A DNA stretch of 64,000 nt from Janthinobacterium sp. SUN073 (GCF_030397665.1 NZ_JAPUBT010000008.1:99511-163510); one strand, 5' to 3'; numbered from the stretch's first letter, positions 15,172 through 25,525 are shown. The notes: generated by a model from the letters alone, not told the origin. Numbers and translations: made by a program.

Positions 15172-17412
15172 TCAGTCGCTGACGGCGTATTGCGCCGTTG
15201 TCACCACGCCATTCGGCGTTTGCACGCGCACCGTCAACAGGCCGTTGCGCACGCTGTTTGGCTGGCACGCGGTGCCGATCTGGGTCACGTCGCTGATCAT
15301 CTGCACGGGATAGATCCAGCTCGCGGAACTGGCGCTGTCCATGCTCGGCACGACAAAGCTGGCGCTGCTGACGATGCTGCCATTGCTCGCCGAGAAGCTG
15401 ATCGTCGTGCCGGCCGGCAGCGGATTGCCAGGCAAATCCATCGCCAGCCCCGTGACGGCGGCACGATTCATGGCAAACACGGTGTCATTGCTATCGCGGA
15501 TGGCGAGCGGGAAGGTCCGTACCCTGTTCTCGAACACGGTGCCATCGACGCACTTGTCCAGATCAATGGTGGCAGCGCCCAGCGGCGTGAAACGCGCCGT
15601 GCTGCCGGACAGCACCTGCACCAGTGCCTGGCGTATATGCACGGTGTTGGCGACCGTCGTATTGGCGCTGGAGGCAGCGCGTCGGATGCCATTGTACTGT
15701 CCATCACCGGCCTGGTCCCAGATGCCGTTGCCATTCGAGTCGATTGGCATTTCGTCATTGGCACGCACGGCATTGCCCGTGCTGTAGGCGTCATCCTTGA
15801 AATTGGCGTTGCTGCTAACAATGGCGCGGTCATTGCGGAACGGTTCACCCAGGTCGACATAGCTTTCGCCGATATCATACAAATTGTTGCCATTCGCATC
15901 GACAAAGCTTTCCTCACCCAGCGCAACCGCCAGGATGGTCACGCGGCCGTCAAGCGGACGGGGGTTGCCGGGGCAGAAACGCACGCTGCACGAACCCGGT
16001 ATGCCCTTCTGCGTGATCACCGTACCGTCCGTCAAGGTGGTGTTGACCAGGCCCGTCAGGCAGGATGCATCGACGGTGCCGCCTTCGGCCGTGAAGCTGA
16101 CGGCCGTGCCATCGGGCACGGGATTGCGGAAATGGTCGCCCAGGCGCGCCGTGATGGTGGCGCCCGTCGGCGCGGTGCAGCCGGCATAATCCCGGCCTTC
16201 CGTATTGAACATGGACGTGCTCAAGGTAAAGCTGTCCTGCTCGGGTACGCCGGTGGACACCACCAACTGGTCCGAGACCGTCGACAGGCTGGTGCCTTGC
16301 AGGGTGGCCGTGACGCGAATCGGCGTACTCATGGTGCCGGAAGCCACCGTGGTGCTGACGCTGCCATCGGCGCCGCTGGTCGATTGCGCCGGATTGAGAC
16401 TCAGGCCGCCTACCGTGGTGTTGAGCGAGAAATTGACCGTTTTGCCGCTGACGGGATTGCCATTCCTGTCGAGCACCTTGAAGGTGACGATGGACGACTC
16501 TTGCCGGCCCGCCCCGCCCGTGCCTTTCAGGGCGATGTTTTGCGGCAGCGCCGAGACAAAGCCGATCTGGCCGGCAGCGGCCGTCTGCACCGTCAGGGTG
16601 CCCGTCTGGCTCAAGGTGGTGGCATTGAAGACGGTGCTGGCCGTGATCACGTCCGGCGCGCCGCAGCCCTTGTCGATGTATGACGTGCTGGCCACGCCAT
16701 TGACCGTATTCACAGGACTGCTGATGGCCGCCTTGCCGGCTGCGGCGCAAGGCGAGCTGAAGACAACCGACTGTACCGGTGCATACACGGCCGCGCCATT
16801 CATCACCGTCACGCTCAGGCCAGCCGTGCCGCCCGCCGACAGGGTCGCCGGCACGACGCCCACGCCGCCCAGGGTCAGGGTCGGGTAGACCACCGTGTAA
16901 TTGATATTCGACGTCACCACGCTGCCATTCACCGTGGCGCTGGCCGTCAGCGCAAAAGCGCCGCTCTGGCTGCCGGCCGCGATGACGATGCTGGCCACGC
17001 CGTTCGCGTCCGTCAGGGCGCTGGCCGCACCCGGGGTGAAGCTGGCGCTCTTGTCGCTGCTGTTCAAGGTCAGCAAGACGCCCGACAGCACCGCACCCTT
17101 GCCATCCTTCACGACAGCTTGCACGGTGGCGCTGTTGCCCGGGCTGACCGAAGTGGTCGCCTTGCCGGCCCCGTCTTTCAGGCTCAGCGCCAGGGTCGCC
17201 GGCAACGGCACGACGGGTGTCACGGGAACCACCGGCGTGACGGGTGGCACCACGCAGCCGGGCAGGTTCGGATTGCGGCTCGGGTCCAAGGTGCTGCAAT
17301 CGCTGCCGCCGGAACCGCCCCCACCACAGCCGGCCAGCAACGTCACTGCCGTGCCGGCAGCCAGACACAGCGCCCAGCGCGCCGGCACACCGCTACTCAT
17401 CAATCCAGACAT
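15172..17412 (-). CDS. Large Ig-like (Big_1-type) repeat lipoprotein at the end of the Tad operon
   Basis: This 746-residue secreted lipoprotein has a signal ending in TLLAGC (Cys29), a Gly/Ser linker, a Pro/Val linker and several bacterial Ig-like repeats of the invasin type. Clear repeat parts are GNSATVQAVVKDGKGAVLSG, DRNGNPVSGKTVNFSL and GDHFRNPVPDGTAVSF, each followed by a conserved Thr/Asp-Gly-Ser turn. The C-terminal half has DANGNNLYD and DSNGNGIWD, resembling calcium loops. It is probably an adhesin or a structural surface protein. It starts 50 bases after the TadD-like gene with AGGGAGAAG before ATG and is the last gene before the terminator, so it is likely coexpressed with the pilus. 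Confidence 0.85.
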   Translation of the reverse strand: MSGLMSSGVPARWALCLAAGTAVTLLAGCGGGGSGGSDCSTLDPSRNPNLPGCVVPPVTPVVPVTPVVPLPATLALSLKDGAGKATTSVSPGNSATVQAVVKDGKGAVLSGVLLTLNSSDKSASFTPGAASALTDANGVASIVIAAGSQSGAFALTASATVNGSVVTSNINYTVVYPTLTLGGVGVVPATLSAGGTAGLSVTVMNGAAVYAPVQSVVFSSPCAAAGKAAISSPVNTVNGVASTSYIDKGCGAPDVITASTVFNATTLSQTGTLTVQTAAAGQIGFVSALPQNIALKGTGGAGRQESSIVTFKVLDRNGNPVSGKTVNFSLNTTVGGLSLNPAQSTSGADGSVSTTVASGTMSTPIRVTATLQGTSLSTVSDQLVVSTGVPEQDSFTLSTSMFNTEGRDYAGCTAPTGATITARLGDHFRNPVPDGTAVSFTAEGGTVDASCLTGLVNTTLTDGTVITQKGIPGSCSVRFCPGNPRPLDGRVTILAVALGEESFVDANGNNLYDIGESYVDLGEPFRNDRAIVSSNANFKDDAYSTGNAVRANDEMPIDSNGNGIWDQAGDGQYNGIRRAASSANTTVANTVHIRQALVQVLSGSTARFTPLGAATIDLDKCVDGTVFENRVRTFPLAIRDSNDTVFAMNRAAVTGLAMDLPGNPLPAGTTISFSASNGSIVSSASFVVPSMDSASSASWIYPVQMISDVTQIGTACQPNSVRNGLLTVRVQTPNGVVTTAQYAVSD

Positions 17413-17462
17413 GCACTTCTCCCTGTTATTTTGCTGCTGATCATGTGTTACTGCTATCTTGT

Positions 17463-18281
17463 TCAAGCTTGGTCGCGCCCCAGGATCAGGCGGATGCCGG
17501 CGCCGCGCCCCAGGCTGGCGACAGCCACCAGTTGCATGGCCTCCCCCCGCTGCGCCAGCGCTTGCCGCAAGGCATCGGCCTGGCGTGCGTGGCCGGGCGC
17601 GTACAGGATCTGGCTGCGTTCCTGGCGAAAACCGGGCTGGTTGCGCAGCCGGCTGACCGCCATGCCCCGCGCCTGCACGCGCACGCGCACCTGCGCCGCC
17701 ATGCCGCGTATGCCATTGCCATTGATGATTTCGATCTCGGCCAGCGCCTCCGGCGCGACGGCCACGGCTGGCGCTGCCGGCGCGGCCGGCACCAACGCCA
17801 GCTGCGCCGCCTGCACCAGTTGCAAGTTATTGCGCGCCAGTGCCGTGCCGCCATCGCGCGCCATGGCCTGCTCGAGCATGCTGGACGCTTGCGCGAGCTC
17901 CCCTTGCAGGTAATACACATAACCGAGATTATTCAGGGGCTGGGCAGCCTCAGGGAAATCGCGCACCAGCACCAGCAGCGCCGTGGCGGCCTGTTCAAGC
18001 CGGCCCTGGCGCGCGTCAAGCACGGCCAGCGCATTGCGCGCCGCCAGTTGCTGCGGGTCAAGGGCGATCGAGGCGGCAAAGGCTTCGGCCGCAAGCACCA
18101 ACTGGCCGCGTGCCTGGTAGAACTTGCCCAGTTCAAAATACGTGACGGCATTCTGGCCAGCGGAATGGCTGATGCGCTGCACCGCTTGCATGTTCCACTT
18201 GGGCACGGCGGGCGCACTCGCGCAGCCTTGTAACAGGCAGAGCAGCAGGAGCAGGCTGAAAAGACGCACGGGCATGCTCAT
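17463..18281 (-). CDS. tadD: TadD-like TPR lipoprotein with LytR_C domain
   Basis: This Tad-locus lipoprotein (272 residues, lipobox LLQGC) has tetratricopeptide repeats over ~40-150 (AAEAFAASIALDP, PLNNLGYVYYLQGELAQA). A C-terminal LytR_C-type domain over ~185-265 begins IEIINGNGIRGMA and contains ILYAPGHARQADALRQAL. TadD proteins act as outer-membrane pilotins or assembly helpers for the secretin; the LytR_C domain may bind the cell envelope. It overlaps the tadC stop by four bases (ATGA), indicating translational coupling. Confidence 0.85.
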   Translation of the reverse strand: MSMPVRLFSLLLLLCLLQGCASAPAVPKWNMQAVQRISHSAGQNAVTYFELGKFYQARGQLVLAAEAFAASIALDPQQLAARNALAVLDARQGRLEQAATALLVLVRDFPEAAQPLNNLGYVYYLQGELAQASSMLEQAMARDGGTALARNNLQLVQAAQLALVPAAPAAPAVAVAPEALAEIEIINGNGIRGMAAQVRVRVQARGMAVSRLRNQPGFRQERSQILYAPGHARQADALRQALAQRGEAMQLVAVASLGRGAGIRLILGRDQA

Positions 18282-19210
18282 ACGCCCTTCATAGCCGGTA
18301 ACAAGACACGGTAAATCTGCAGGATGGCTGGTCCCATGAGGACGACCATCAATGCGGGGAAAATGAAAAAGATCAGGGGAAACAGCAATTTAAGGGCGAT
18401 TTTTGCGGCCGTTTCCTCGGCACGCTGGCGTCGCTTGGTGCGCAGCTGCTCAGACTGCACGCGCAGCGAGGCGGCGATGCTGGTACCGAAACGCTCCGCC
18501 TGTATCAGTAGCGTCACCAGTGCATCGACATCTTCCACGCCCGTGCGCAGGGCCAGGTTGCGCAAGGCCTTGTCCTTGGTACTGCCGGCGCGCAGTTCCA
18601 GGGTCACCAATTGCAATTCCTCGGCAAGGACCATGCTTTTCATGCCAATTTCCTGTGCCACGCGGGCCAACGCCGCATCCATCGCCAGGCCCGCTTCGAC
18701 GCAGACGGTCATCAAGTCCAGCGCATCGGGGAAGGTTTCAAAGACCTCGCGCTGGCGCTCCGTCAAACAATGCTTGAGCCACATGTCGGGCAGGTAATAG
18801 CCGATGGCCGCCGCTGCCACTATCCAGAAGAACAGATTGTGGTTTCCATGGCGCAGCAGCAGATACATCAGAATGGGGAACAGCAAAGTCAAGCCCGTCT
18901 TGGCGGCGTAGAACAGCGCCGGCGCGGTACTCTTGCGCCACCCCGCATTAATGAAGCGGATGCGGACCGGCGATTCTTCCCAGCCCTCTTCCGGCACCGA
19001 CAGCTTGGCCAGCGGACGCGTCAGGCTGACGACACGCGCCATCCAGCGCTGACTGGTGCGGTTTCCCCTGTCGGTATCGACCTTCTTGCCGTCAAGCGTA
19101 TCGAGGCGCACTTGCACGACATTGCCCGCAAATAGCCGCAGCACCACCAGAACGATGCCGAATACAATCAGAAATAGCACCGCCAACAGGCCTATCTGCA
19201 TGCCGCTCAT
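18278..19210 (-). CDS. tadC: Tad pilus inner-membrane protein TadC
   Basis: This 310-residue T2SSF-type membrane protein anchors the assembly platform on which the TadA ATPase acts. Membrane segments are visible at the N-terminus (LLAVLFLIVFGIVLVVLRLF), around 125-170 and at the C-terminus (LLFPLIFFIFPALMVVLMG). The cytoplasmic T2SSF core contains LMTVCVEAGLAMDAALARVA. It lies between tadB and tadD. Confidence 0.93.
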   Translation of the reverse strand: MSGMQIGLLAVLFLIVFGIVLVVLRLFAGNVVQVRLDTLDGKKVDTDRGNRTSQRWMARVVSLTRPLAKLSVPEEGWEESPVRIRFINAGWRKSTAPALFYAAKTGLTLLFPILMYLLLRHGNHNLFFWIVAAAAIGYYLPDMWLKHCLTERQREVFETFPDALDLMTVCVEAGLAMDAALARVAQEIGMKSMVLAEELQLVTLELRAGSTKDKALRNLALRTGVEDVDALVTLLIQAERFGTSIAASLRVQSEQLRTKRRQRAEETAAKIALKLLFPLIFFIFPALMVVLMGPAILQIYRVLLPAMKGV

Positions 19211-19251
19211 ATTGCCGTCCCTCGCCTTTTCAATTGCCTCATTTCATTGCC

Positions 19252-20226
19252 TCACACACGGATACGCACGATCTTGCGGATCACCAGCACGCCGACCAGG
19301 AGCAGGCAGAATGCCACCGCCACCATCTTGCGTCCGCCCCTGTCGGTGTACAGCACGGACAGGAATTGCGGATTCATCAGATGCATCATCAGGGCGGCGC
19401 CAAATGGTAGCGAGCCCAGCACCCAGGCCGACATGCGCCCTTCCGCCGACAGCACGCGCACCTGGCCCAGCAGCTTGAGGCGGTCGCGGATGATGGCGCT
19501 GATACTGTTCAGCAACTCCGTCAGGTTGCCGCCCGTTTCGCGCTGGATCAGCACGGCGATGACGAAATAGCGCAGGTCCGTGCTGGGCACTCGCGCCGCC
19601 AGGCCCGACAGGGCATCGGACATCGCCACGCCGAAATTGACTTCATCAAACACGGCGCGGAATTCTTCGGCCAGGGGGCCCGTCATCTCTTCGCCGACCA
19701 TTTTCAGGGCCGTGGGAAAGGCGTGGCCGGCACGCATGGCACGGCTCATCATGTCCAGGGCGTCGGGCAACTGCTGCTCGATGCGCACCAGCCGGCTGGC
19801 CTTGGCGCGCATCACGAGCAAGAACGGCAGCGCCGCGCAGGCAAGGCTCAGCAGCAAACGCAGATACCAGGGCAAGGGGCTGAGGCTGCCCAGCAGCAGC
19901 CCGAGTAGCAAGCCCAACAGGCAGTAGCCGAGCAACTTGCCCACATCCCAGTTTTTACCCGACTGCAACAGCAAGCGGTCCAGCCATTGCACGCCAGGCA
20001 GTGCCTCCAGCAAGCCCTGTACGCCCGCATGCGAGCTGAGCAGCCGGTTCTTGGTGATCGACACGGTTTTCTGCGCGTCGTCGCTGGCCGTATTCATCGC
20101 CCGCAAGCGGCGCGCCACGCGCCCGGCGCCGGCGCCGCGCGCCTGCAGGTTGAAGTAAACGGCGCCAACCAGCAGCATGACCGCCAGGAAGATCAACAGA
20201 TACACCAGATACGAGAGATAGCCCAT
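19252..20226 (-). CDS. tadB: Tad pilus inner-membrane protein TadB
   Basis: This 324-residue partner of TadC has an N-terminal membrane anchor, a paired central membrane region ([20 protein letters not shown]), the T2SSF domain with [20 protein letters not shown] and [17 protein letters not shown], and C-terminal membrane spans. It starts six bases after the tadA stop and probably forms the platform with TadC. Confidence 0.93.
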   Translation of the reverse strand: MGYLSYLVYLLIFLAVMLLVGAVYFNLQARGAGAGRVARRLRAMNTASDDAQKTVSITKNRLLSSHAGVQGLLEALPGVQWLDRLLLQSGKNWDVGKLLGYCLLGLLLGLLLGSLSPLPWYLRLLLSLACAALPFLLVMRAKASRLVRIEQQLPDALDMMSRAMRAGHAFPTALKMVGEEMTGPLAEEFRAVFDEVNFGVAMSDALSGLAARVPSTDLRYFVIAVLIQRETGGNLTELLNSISAIIRDRLKLLGQVRVLSAEGRMSAWVLGSLPFGAALMMHLMNPQFLSVLYTDRGGRKMVAVAFCLLLVGVLVIRKIVRIRV

Positions 20227-20232
20227 GCCGCG

Positions 20233-21603
20233 TCAGCGCCCGCTGCCGGTCGGCTCGAAGACCGCGGTGGAAATGCCGATGCCAAAACTCTTCAGGCGTT
20301 CCAGGAAATGGGGACGGATGCCGCTGGCCGAGAAATACCCGACGACCGCCCCGCTCTCCCCCACCCCCGTCTGCTTGAAGCTGAAAATTTCCTGCATCGT
20401 GATGACATCGCCCTCCATGCCCGTGATTTCCTGGATCGACGTGACCTTGCGCTTGCCGTCGATCAGGCGCGACACTTGCACCACCACCGATATGGCCGAG
20501 CTTATCTGCTGGCGGATGGCCTTGCTGGGCAGGTTGGCGGCCGCCATGCTGATCATGTTTTCCAGGCGCGTAATGGCGTCGCGCGGGGTGTTGGCGTGGA
20601 TGGTGGCCATCGAGCCTTCATGGCCCGTGTTCATCGCGCCCAGCATGTCGAGCGCTTCGGCGCCGCGCACCTCGCCCAGGATGATGCGGTCGGGACGCAT
20701 CCGCAAGGCATTGCGCACCAGCGCGCGCTGCGACACTTCCCCCTTGCCTTCGATATTCGGCGGGCGCGTTTCCAGGCGCACCACGTGCGGCTGCTGCAAT
20801 TGCAGCTCGGCCGCGTCTTCCACCGTGACGATGCGTTCGGTATGGCCGATAAAGCCGGAAATCACGTTCAGCATGGTGGTCTTGCCGCTGCCCGTGCCAC
20901 CGGAAATGAGGATATTCATCTTCGCCTTGCCCAGGCCCTGCAGCACCTCGGCCATCTCGGCCGTCATGCTGGTGTAGGCGACCAGGTCGGCCAGGCGCAG
21001 GGGATCGACGGAAAAACGCCGGATCGACATCACGGGGCCGTCGATGGCCAATGGCGGGATGATGGCGTTGACGCGCGATCCATCGGGCAGGCGCGCATCG
21101 ACCATGGGGCTCGATTCGTCGATGCGGCGGCCCACGCGCGAGACGATCTTGTCGATGATTTTCATCAGATGGGCATCGTCATTGAACACAACATCGGTCA
21201 ATTCCAGCTTGCCGCGCCGCTCGACATACACTTGCTTGTGGCCATTGACGAGGATATCCGACACGGTCGGGTCCGACAACAAGGTTTCCAGCGGACCAAA
21301 ACCGAGCATCTCGTTGCGGATGTCGCGCGTCAGATTCTTGCGCTCGACATCATTGATGACCACGGCTTCCTCGTCGAGCAGGCGCTCGACCAGGCTGCGC
21401 AACTCGTCGCGGATCTGTTCCTGCGTCAGCCGCTGCATGCTTTCCAGGTCGACGCGCTCGAGCAGCAGCGCGTGGATGCGCTGTTTCAGCTCGCGGTAGC
21501 TGCGGTTGTCGATGGACGGCGCGCGCTGCGGCGTCAGGGTGGCGATCTTGCCGTTACCGAGACGCTCGCGGATCGACAGACTGGAGGCGGGAGAAGTTGC
21601 CAT
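20233..21603 (-). CDS. tadA: Tad pilus assembly ATPase TadA/CpaF
   Basis: This hexameric secretion ATPase (456 residues) powers Flp pilus assembly. Motifs: Walker [12 protein letters not shown], Asp box and Walker [17 protein letters not shown], and His-box region [17 protein letters not shown]. The N-terminal ~130 residues form the usual all-helical domain of CpaF proteins. ATG follows AGGATTTCTC. It acts at the inner membrane with TadB and TadC. Confidence 0.96.
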   Translation of the reverse strand: MATSPASSLSIRERLGNGKIATLTPQRAPSIDNRSYRELKQRIHALLLERVDLESMQRLTQEQIRDELRSLVERLLDEEAVVINDVERKNLTRDIRNEMLGFGPLETLLSDPTVSDILVNGHKQVYVERRGKLELTDVVFNDDAHLMKIIDKIVSRVGRRIDESSPMVDARLPDGSRVNAIIPPLAIDGPVMSIRRFSVDPLRLADLVAYTSMTAEMAEVLQGLGKAKMNILISGGTGSGKTTMLNVISGFIGHTERIVTVEDAAELQLQQPHVVRLETRPPNIEGKGEVSQRALVRNALRMRPDRIILGEVRGAEALDMLGAMNTGHEGSMATIHANTPRDAITRLENMISMAAANLPSKAIRQQISSAISVVVQVSRLIDGKRKVTSIQEITGMEGDVITMQEIFSFKQTGVGESGAVVGYFSASGIRPHFLERLKSFGIGISTAVFEPTGSGR

Positions 21604-21625
21604 GAGAAATCCTGTTCGAGTGGTG

Positions 21626-22786
21626 TTAGGCGCGCCGCAGCACGCGGCTCAGCCAGCCCTGCGGCACGGCTTCGGCGCTGACGCCCGTCAGGCTGGCCGC
21701 AAACTCCTGCAACGAGCGCGTGATGGGGCTGTTCTTATCCAGCTGCAAGATCGGCATGCCCTGGTTGACCGATGCGGCGGCCGACGCATAATGATTCGGC
21801 ACCGTGCGGTCGATCGTGGTGCCATATGCCGCCTCCAGGTCCTGCAAGCGGATTTCGCCGCCCTTGTCGTGCCGGTTGACGATCAGGCGCACCTTGTCCT
21901 TGTCGTATTCCAGCGATCGGAACATGCCCAGCAGGCGCTTGCCATCGCGGATGTACGGCAAGGTCGTTTGCAGGATGGGGAAAATCAGGTCCGCGTGGTC
22001 GAGCGCGCGCACGCTGACGGCATCGAGGTTGCGCCCCACGTCGAGCACCACGAAATCATACTGGCGCCGCGCCAGCTTGATGATGGCGTCGATATGTTCG
22101 GGCAGCACTTCGCTGGCGTGGGCCGGGTCTTCCGGTGCCGCCAGGACGCTGAAATTGGGCAGCACATTGAGCATGCTCGAGGCGAGGAACGACGGGTCCA
22201 GGCGGTGGATGTCGCGCGTCACATCGGCCAGGGTGGCCAGCGGCTTGCTCTCGGAGACAAACAGCGAGGCATCGCCGAAGTGCAGGTTCAGGTCCAGCAG
22301 GGCAACACGCTTGTGGCCGCTGGCTGCCAGAGCATAGCCGAGGTTGGTGGCGATGAAGGTGGCGCCGCTGCCGCCCTTGCAGGAAATGAAGGCCAGCACC
22401 TTGCCATTGCCATTGTCGCGCCGCTCGAGTTTTTCCTCGATGCGCTCGAGCGCCGGATAGACGCTGGCGGCCGTGGCCGGCGATGGCACTACTTCGCGCA
22501 CGCCGGCACGCATGGCTTGCAGCAGGAAGTCGGGCGAATGCTGCGGGCACAGCAGGATGACGGCCAGGCGCGGAAACTGATTGCTCAGGCGTTCGATCGC
22601 GGCCAGGTCGGCGCCATCGTTGCCGGGCCGGTCGAACATCAGCACATCGGGCAGCTCTTGCGCCGAATACAGTTGCTCCAGCGGTCCGCTGCGCGCCTCG
22701 ACGTCGTCCGCCGGATTGCGGTTGCCGACCAGGCGGCCCAGCTCGGCCAATGCTTTTTCATCCCGGGATATGATGGCGATTTTCAC
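21626..22786 (-). CDS. cpaE: TadZ/CpaE-type localisation ATPase
   Basis: This 386-residue protein of the ParA/MinD superfamily directs the Tad machinery to its site in the cell. The N-terminal ~125 residues are a receiver-like domain without a clear phosphoacceptor. The ATPase domain has a deviant Walker A (SCKGGSGATFIATN) and FVVLDVGRNLDAV. The start codon is GTG with AGGCAAATC upstream. It is 22 bases upstream of tadA. Confidence 0.92.
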   Translation of the reverse strand: MKIAIISRDEKALAELGRLVGNRNPADDVEARSGPLEQLYSAQELPDVLMFDRPGNDGADLAAIERLSNQFPRLAVILLCPQHSPDFLLQAMRAGVREVVPSPATAASVYPALERIEEKLERRDNGNGKVLAFISCKGGSGATFIATNLGYALAASGHKRVALLDLNLHFGDASLFVSESKPLATLADVTRDIHRLDPSFLASSMLNVLPNFSVLAAPEDPAHASEVLPEHIDAIIKLARRQYDFVVLDVGRNLDAVSVRALDHADLIFPILQTTLPYIRDGKRLLGMFRSLEYDKDKVRLIVNRHDKGGEIRLQDLEAAYGTTIDRTVPNHYASAAASVNQGMPILQLDKNSPITRSLQEFAASLTGVSAEAVPQGWLSRVLRRA

Positions 22787-22823
22787 GATTTGCCTTGCCT
22801 GTTCTGTGGTGACGGTGACATGT

Positions 22824-23102
22824 TCATTGGCGTCCGAGGCTGATCGTCATGCCGCCCGATTGCGGCACCGGCGCGGTGAACGACTTCTGGTACGCGTTGT
22901 AGCCCGCCACCGCCGCCTTGCCATCGAGGCCGGTCACCGGGTCGCGGTTCAAGCCCGCCTGCGGGTTGATCACTTGCTGGGCGCGCAGCAAACCGACGCT
23001 GCGGCCAAAGTTGCGGTCGAAGTGCGGCGTGGTGGCGCAGCCGCTGGCGGCAAACGACGCCAGCAGCACGCACAGCAGGGAATGGAATGGAGGACGCTGC
23101 AT
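22824..23102 (-). CDS. Small Tad-locus lipoprotein, 92 aa
   Basis: It has a short signal with lipobox (FAASGC), then TTPHFDRNFGRSVGLLRAQQ and a Gly/Ala-rich middle. AGGAGAG precedes the ATG. Position between secretin and TadZ is where CpaD-type lipoproteins often lie, but it is far shorter than CpaD (about 220 residues); part of the sequence (NPQAGLNRDPVTGLDGKAA) recalls the end of such proteins. It is probably an outer-membrane factor for secretin assembly. Confidence 0.75.
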   Translation of the reverse strand: MQRPPFHSLLCVLLASFAASGCATTPHFDRNFGRSVGLLRAQQVINPQAGLNRDPVTGLDGKAAVAGYNAYQKSFTAPVPQSGGMTISLGRQ

Positions 23103-23112
23103 GCTCACTCTC

Positions 23113-24648
23113 CTATTGAATGTCGAAGCCGGTCGCCGCAGCGGCGCCCGGTTGTTTGTCGGCGGCAGGCTGCGGCTGCCTGGCGTCGCCTTCCATCTTT
23201 CCTTGCAGGAAAAACTGCGCGCGGCTTGGCGCCACATAGCCATCCGTCGGCAGCACGTAGTCGCCGGCCAGCGGCTTGACCAGGTGCGGCGTGATGATGA
23301 ACACCAGTTCGGTGCGGTCGGTCTGGAAATCGCTGCTGCGGAACAAGGCGCCCAGCACAGGAATCTCGCCCAGCATCGGCAGCGCCTTGATATTCGTGGT
23401 CACATTGTTCTTGATCAAGCCGCCGATGGCAAAGCTCTGGCCGTCGAACAATTGCACGGTGGTGGTGGCGCGCCGCGTGGTAAACGCCGGCAGGATGGCG
23501 CTGCCGGCCGTGCCGCCCGTGGTGATGCCGATGCCGTCCTTGTTCAGTTCCGACACTTCCGGCGCCACCTTCAGGTTGATGCGCCCGCCATCGAGCACGG
23601 TGGGCGTGAATTTGACGGCGATACCGAATTCCTTTTCTTCCAGGGTGATCTTGTTGGTGGCGCTGTCTTGCGAGACGGGTATGTAGATCTTGCCACCGGC
23701 CAGGAAGCTGGCCTCCTGACCGCTGATGGCCATGATGTTCGGTTCGGCCAGCACTTTCACGAGGCCGTCGCGCTTTTGCGCATCGAGCGTGAGGAAATTG
23801 CCGTTTTTACCGTTGAAACCATCGATCATGCTGGGATTGCCACTCAACAAGTTCGACAGGAAACTGTAGGTCCAGTTGCCGCTGCTGGCGCGCGCGCCGA
23901 TGCTGGCGCCCAGCTGGTCGACGAGGGTTTTCGAAACCTCGGCAATTTTGACTTCCAGCATCACCTGCTGCGGCGCGGCGATGGTGAGCATGTTGATCAC
24001 GCTCACGCCGGCGGCGCCAGCACCGGCGGCACCGGTGGCAGCGGGCGCTGGCATCACACCCGCGGTGGTAATGGGCGCCGCCGCGTCGCCGGCGCCGCGC
24101 TGTGCGAACGCCGTGGCCATGGCCATGATCTGGCTGGCCTTGACGGCATCCGAGACCATGCCCGTCAGCACGATCGCGCCGCCAGCCGAGCTGGCCTTGA
24201 GATCTGTCTCACGGGGAAACACAAGCGCCAGCTGCGCCTGCAAGCCGTCGGCATCGACACCGACTTCGATATCGACGATCACGGGACGGTGATCCTTGTC
24301 CCACAGAATCAGATTGGTGCTGCCCGGTGCCAGGCCCCAGATATACAGCTCGCTGGAACTGCCCAGCAGCCTGGCGCCCGCCACCTTCGGATCATTGACG
24401 GCGATCTGCGAGACGGCACGCGTCAGGCTGCGCAAGGTCGACTTGCCAACGGACAAGCGGATCGGCGGACCCAGCCGGGCGATATCGGCCCCCAGCGACA
24501 GAGGGGCCGACTGGCTGACGGCGTCCACCTTGCGCACGGCGGGCGCGGCGCTGGCGCCGGGCTGCCACAGCAAGCTCGCCGTCAAGCCACTCAGGGCCAG
24601 GGCCAAGGTCAAGCGGGGCCTGACGATACGGGTACGAAATGAGGTCAT
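23113..24648 (-). CDS. cpaC: Tad secretin RcpA/CpaC
   Basis: This 511-residue outer-membrane secretin forms the channel for the Flp pilus. It has a signal peptide, an N-terminal pilus-formation domain (~65-135, STLRSLTRAVSQIAVNDPKV), a BON-like segment (~140-190) and the secretin core (~260-460), with GKIYIPVSQD and EEKEFGIAVKFTPTVLDGGR. A low-complexity Ala/Gly/Pro insertion lies near 200-220. The ATG one codon after a TTG follows AGGGATAG. Confidence 0.95.
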   Translation of the reverse strand: MTSFRTRIVRPRLTLALALSGLTASLLWQPGASAAPAVRKVDAVSQSAPLSLGADIARLGPPIRLSVGKSTLRSLTRAVSQIAVNDPKVAGARLLGSSSELYIWGLAPGSTNLILWDKDHRPVIVDIEVGVDADGLQAQLALVFPRETDLKASSAGGAIVLTGMVSDAVKASQIMAMATAFAQRGAGDAAAPITTAGVMPAPAATGAAGAGAAGVSVINMLTIAAPQQVMLEVKIAEVSKTLVDQLGASIGARASSGNWTYSFLSNLLSGNPSMIDGFNGKNGNFLTLDAQKRDGLVKVLAEPNIMAISGQEASFLAGGKIYIPVSQDSATNKITLEEKEFGIAVKFTPTVLDGGRINLKVAPEVSELNKDGIGITTGGTAGSAILPAFTTRRATTTVQLFDGQSFAIGGLIKNNVTTNIKALPMLGEIPVLGALFRSSDFQTDRTELVFIITPHLVKPLAGDYVLPTDGYVAPSRAQFFLQGKMEGDARQPQPAADKQPGAAAATGFDIQ

Positions 24649-24672
24649 CAACTATCCCTGGTTCTGAAATTT

Positions 24673-25509
24673 TTAAAATTGCTGGACACGGGTGTCCATG
24701 CCCGTGATCACTTTGACGCTCTCGGCCGGTGGTGCGGCAGCACGCGGCGCCTGCCGCGCTGGCGCAGCCGCGCGCGGCGCGGCGACCGGCTCCAGCGGCT
24801 TGAGTCCCAGCAGCGATTCCTTGGTGGCGCCGCCCGTGTTGACGGGCGCCGGATCGATCTGGTTGCGCAGCACCAGCGACAAGGTGCCGACGCTGCGCGC
24901 CAGGTCGAGCTTTTCCACCTGGTCCGGCGTCAACTCCAGGGTCACGGCATTGACCACCTTGGGCTTGTTGTCATCGCGGTTCGATTCCTGCGCCACGGCC
25001 AGCACCAGGATGCGTTCGAGCACGATCTTGGAAATGGCCAGTTCGGCGCCACCGCTGGCCTTGGCGCGGTCATCCTGGGTATTGACGAGGATGTCGACAA
25101 AGTTGCCAGGCAATGCAAAGCCCGCCACCCCCACCACATCGTTGACGCGCACGGTCATGGCGCGCTTGCCGTCTGCCACGATGGACGACAGGCCACCACT
25201 CGTACCCGGCGGTGCAAGTTTGCTTTCCAGCACCGGTTCACCGAGGCTGATGGCCGTGCGCGTGATGCGCCCGTCCAGCGCCTTGCTGTCGGCAAAGGCG
25301 CCGGGCGGCTGCGCCCCTGCGGGCCAGTCCATGCTGCGCAACATGAGCGGACTGATCTTCGTGCCCACGCCGATATCGACCAGGGCCACGACGATCTTCT
25401 GGCTCGACGGCGTACTCTGGCCGCCCATCCAGATCGCCGCCGTCAGCACGGCGGCACCGGCCAGCACCAGGGCCAGCAGCAACATGAGTAAAGCACGGGT
25501 ATTTCGCAT
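24673..25509 (-). CDS. cpaB: Tad assembly protein RcpC/CpaB
   Basis: This 278-residue protein has an N-terminal membrane anchor (ALLMLLLALVLAGAAVLTAA) followed by a SAF domain (~35-105, VALVDIGVGTKISPLMLRSM) and an RcpC-type domain. SAF domains are thought to contact peptidoglycan or glycan and help align the secretin. A Pro/Ala-rich tail follows ~240. AGAGGAAAAACG precedes the ATG; upstream in-frame codons are ignored. Confidence 0.92.
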   Translation of the reverse strand: MRNTRALLMLLLALVLAGAAVLTAAIWMGGQSTPSSQKIVVALVDIGVGTKISPLMLRSMDWPAGAQPPGAFADSKALDGRITRTAISLGEPVLESKLAPPGTSGGLSSIVADGKRAMTVRVNDVVGVAGFALPGNFVDILVNTQDDRAKASGGAELAISKIVLERILVLAVAQESNRDDNKPKVVNAVTLELTPDQVEKLDLARSVGTLSLVLRNQIDPAPVNTGGATKESLLGLKPLEPVAAPRAAAPARQAPRAAAPPAESVKVITGMDTRVQQF

Positions 25510-25525
25510 CGTTTTTCCTCTGACT

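Noticed and set aside
15154-16683. 509-codon plus-strand ORF
   Set aside because: It is antisense to the Ig-repeat lipoprotein, with the Arg/Ala/Gly-rich composition of a GC-rich shadow frame.
19987-24642. Several long plus-strand ORFs opposite the Tad genes (for example 564, 445 and 574 codons)
   Set aside because: They mirror TadA, TadZ and CpaC, which have clear catalytic motifs; the long frames come from high GC at third positions.
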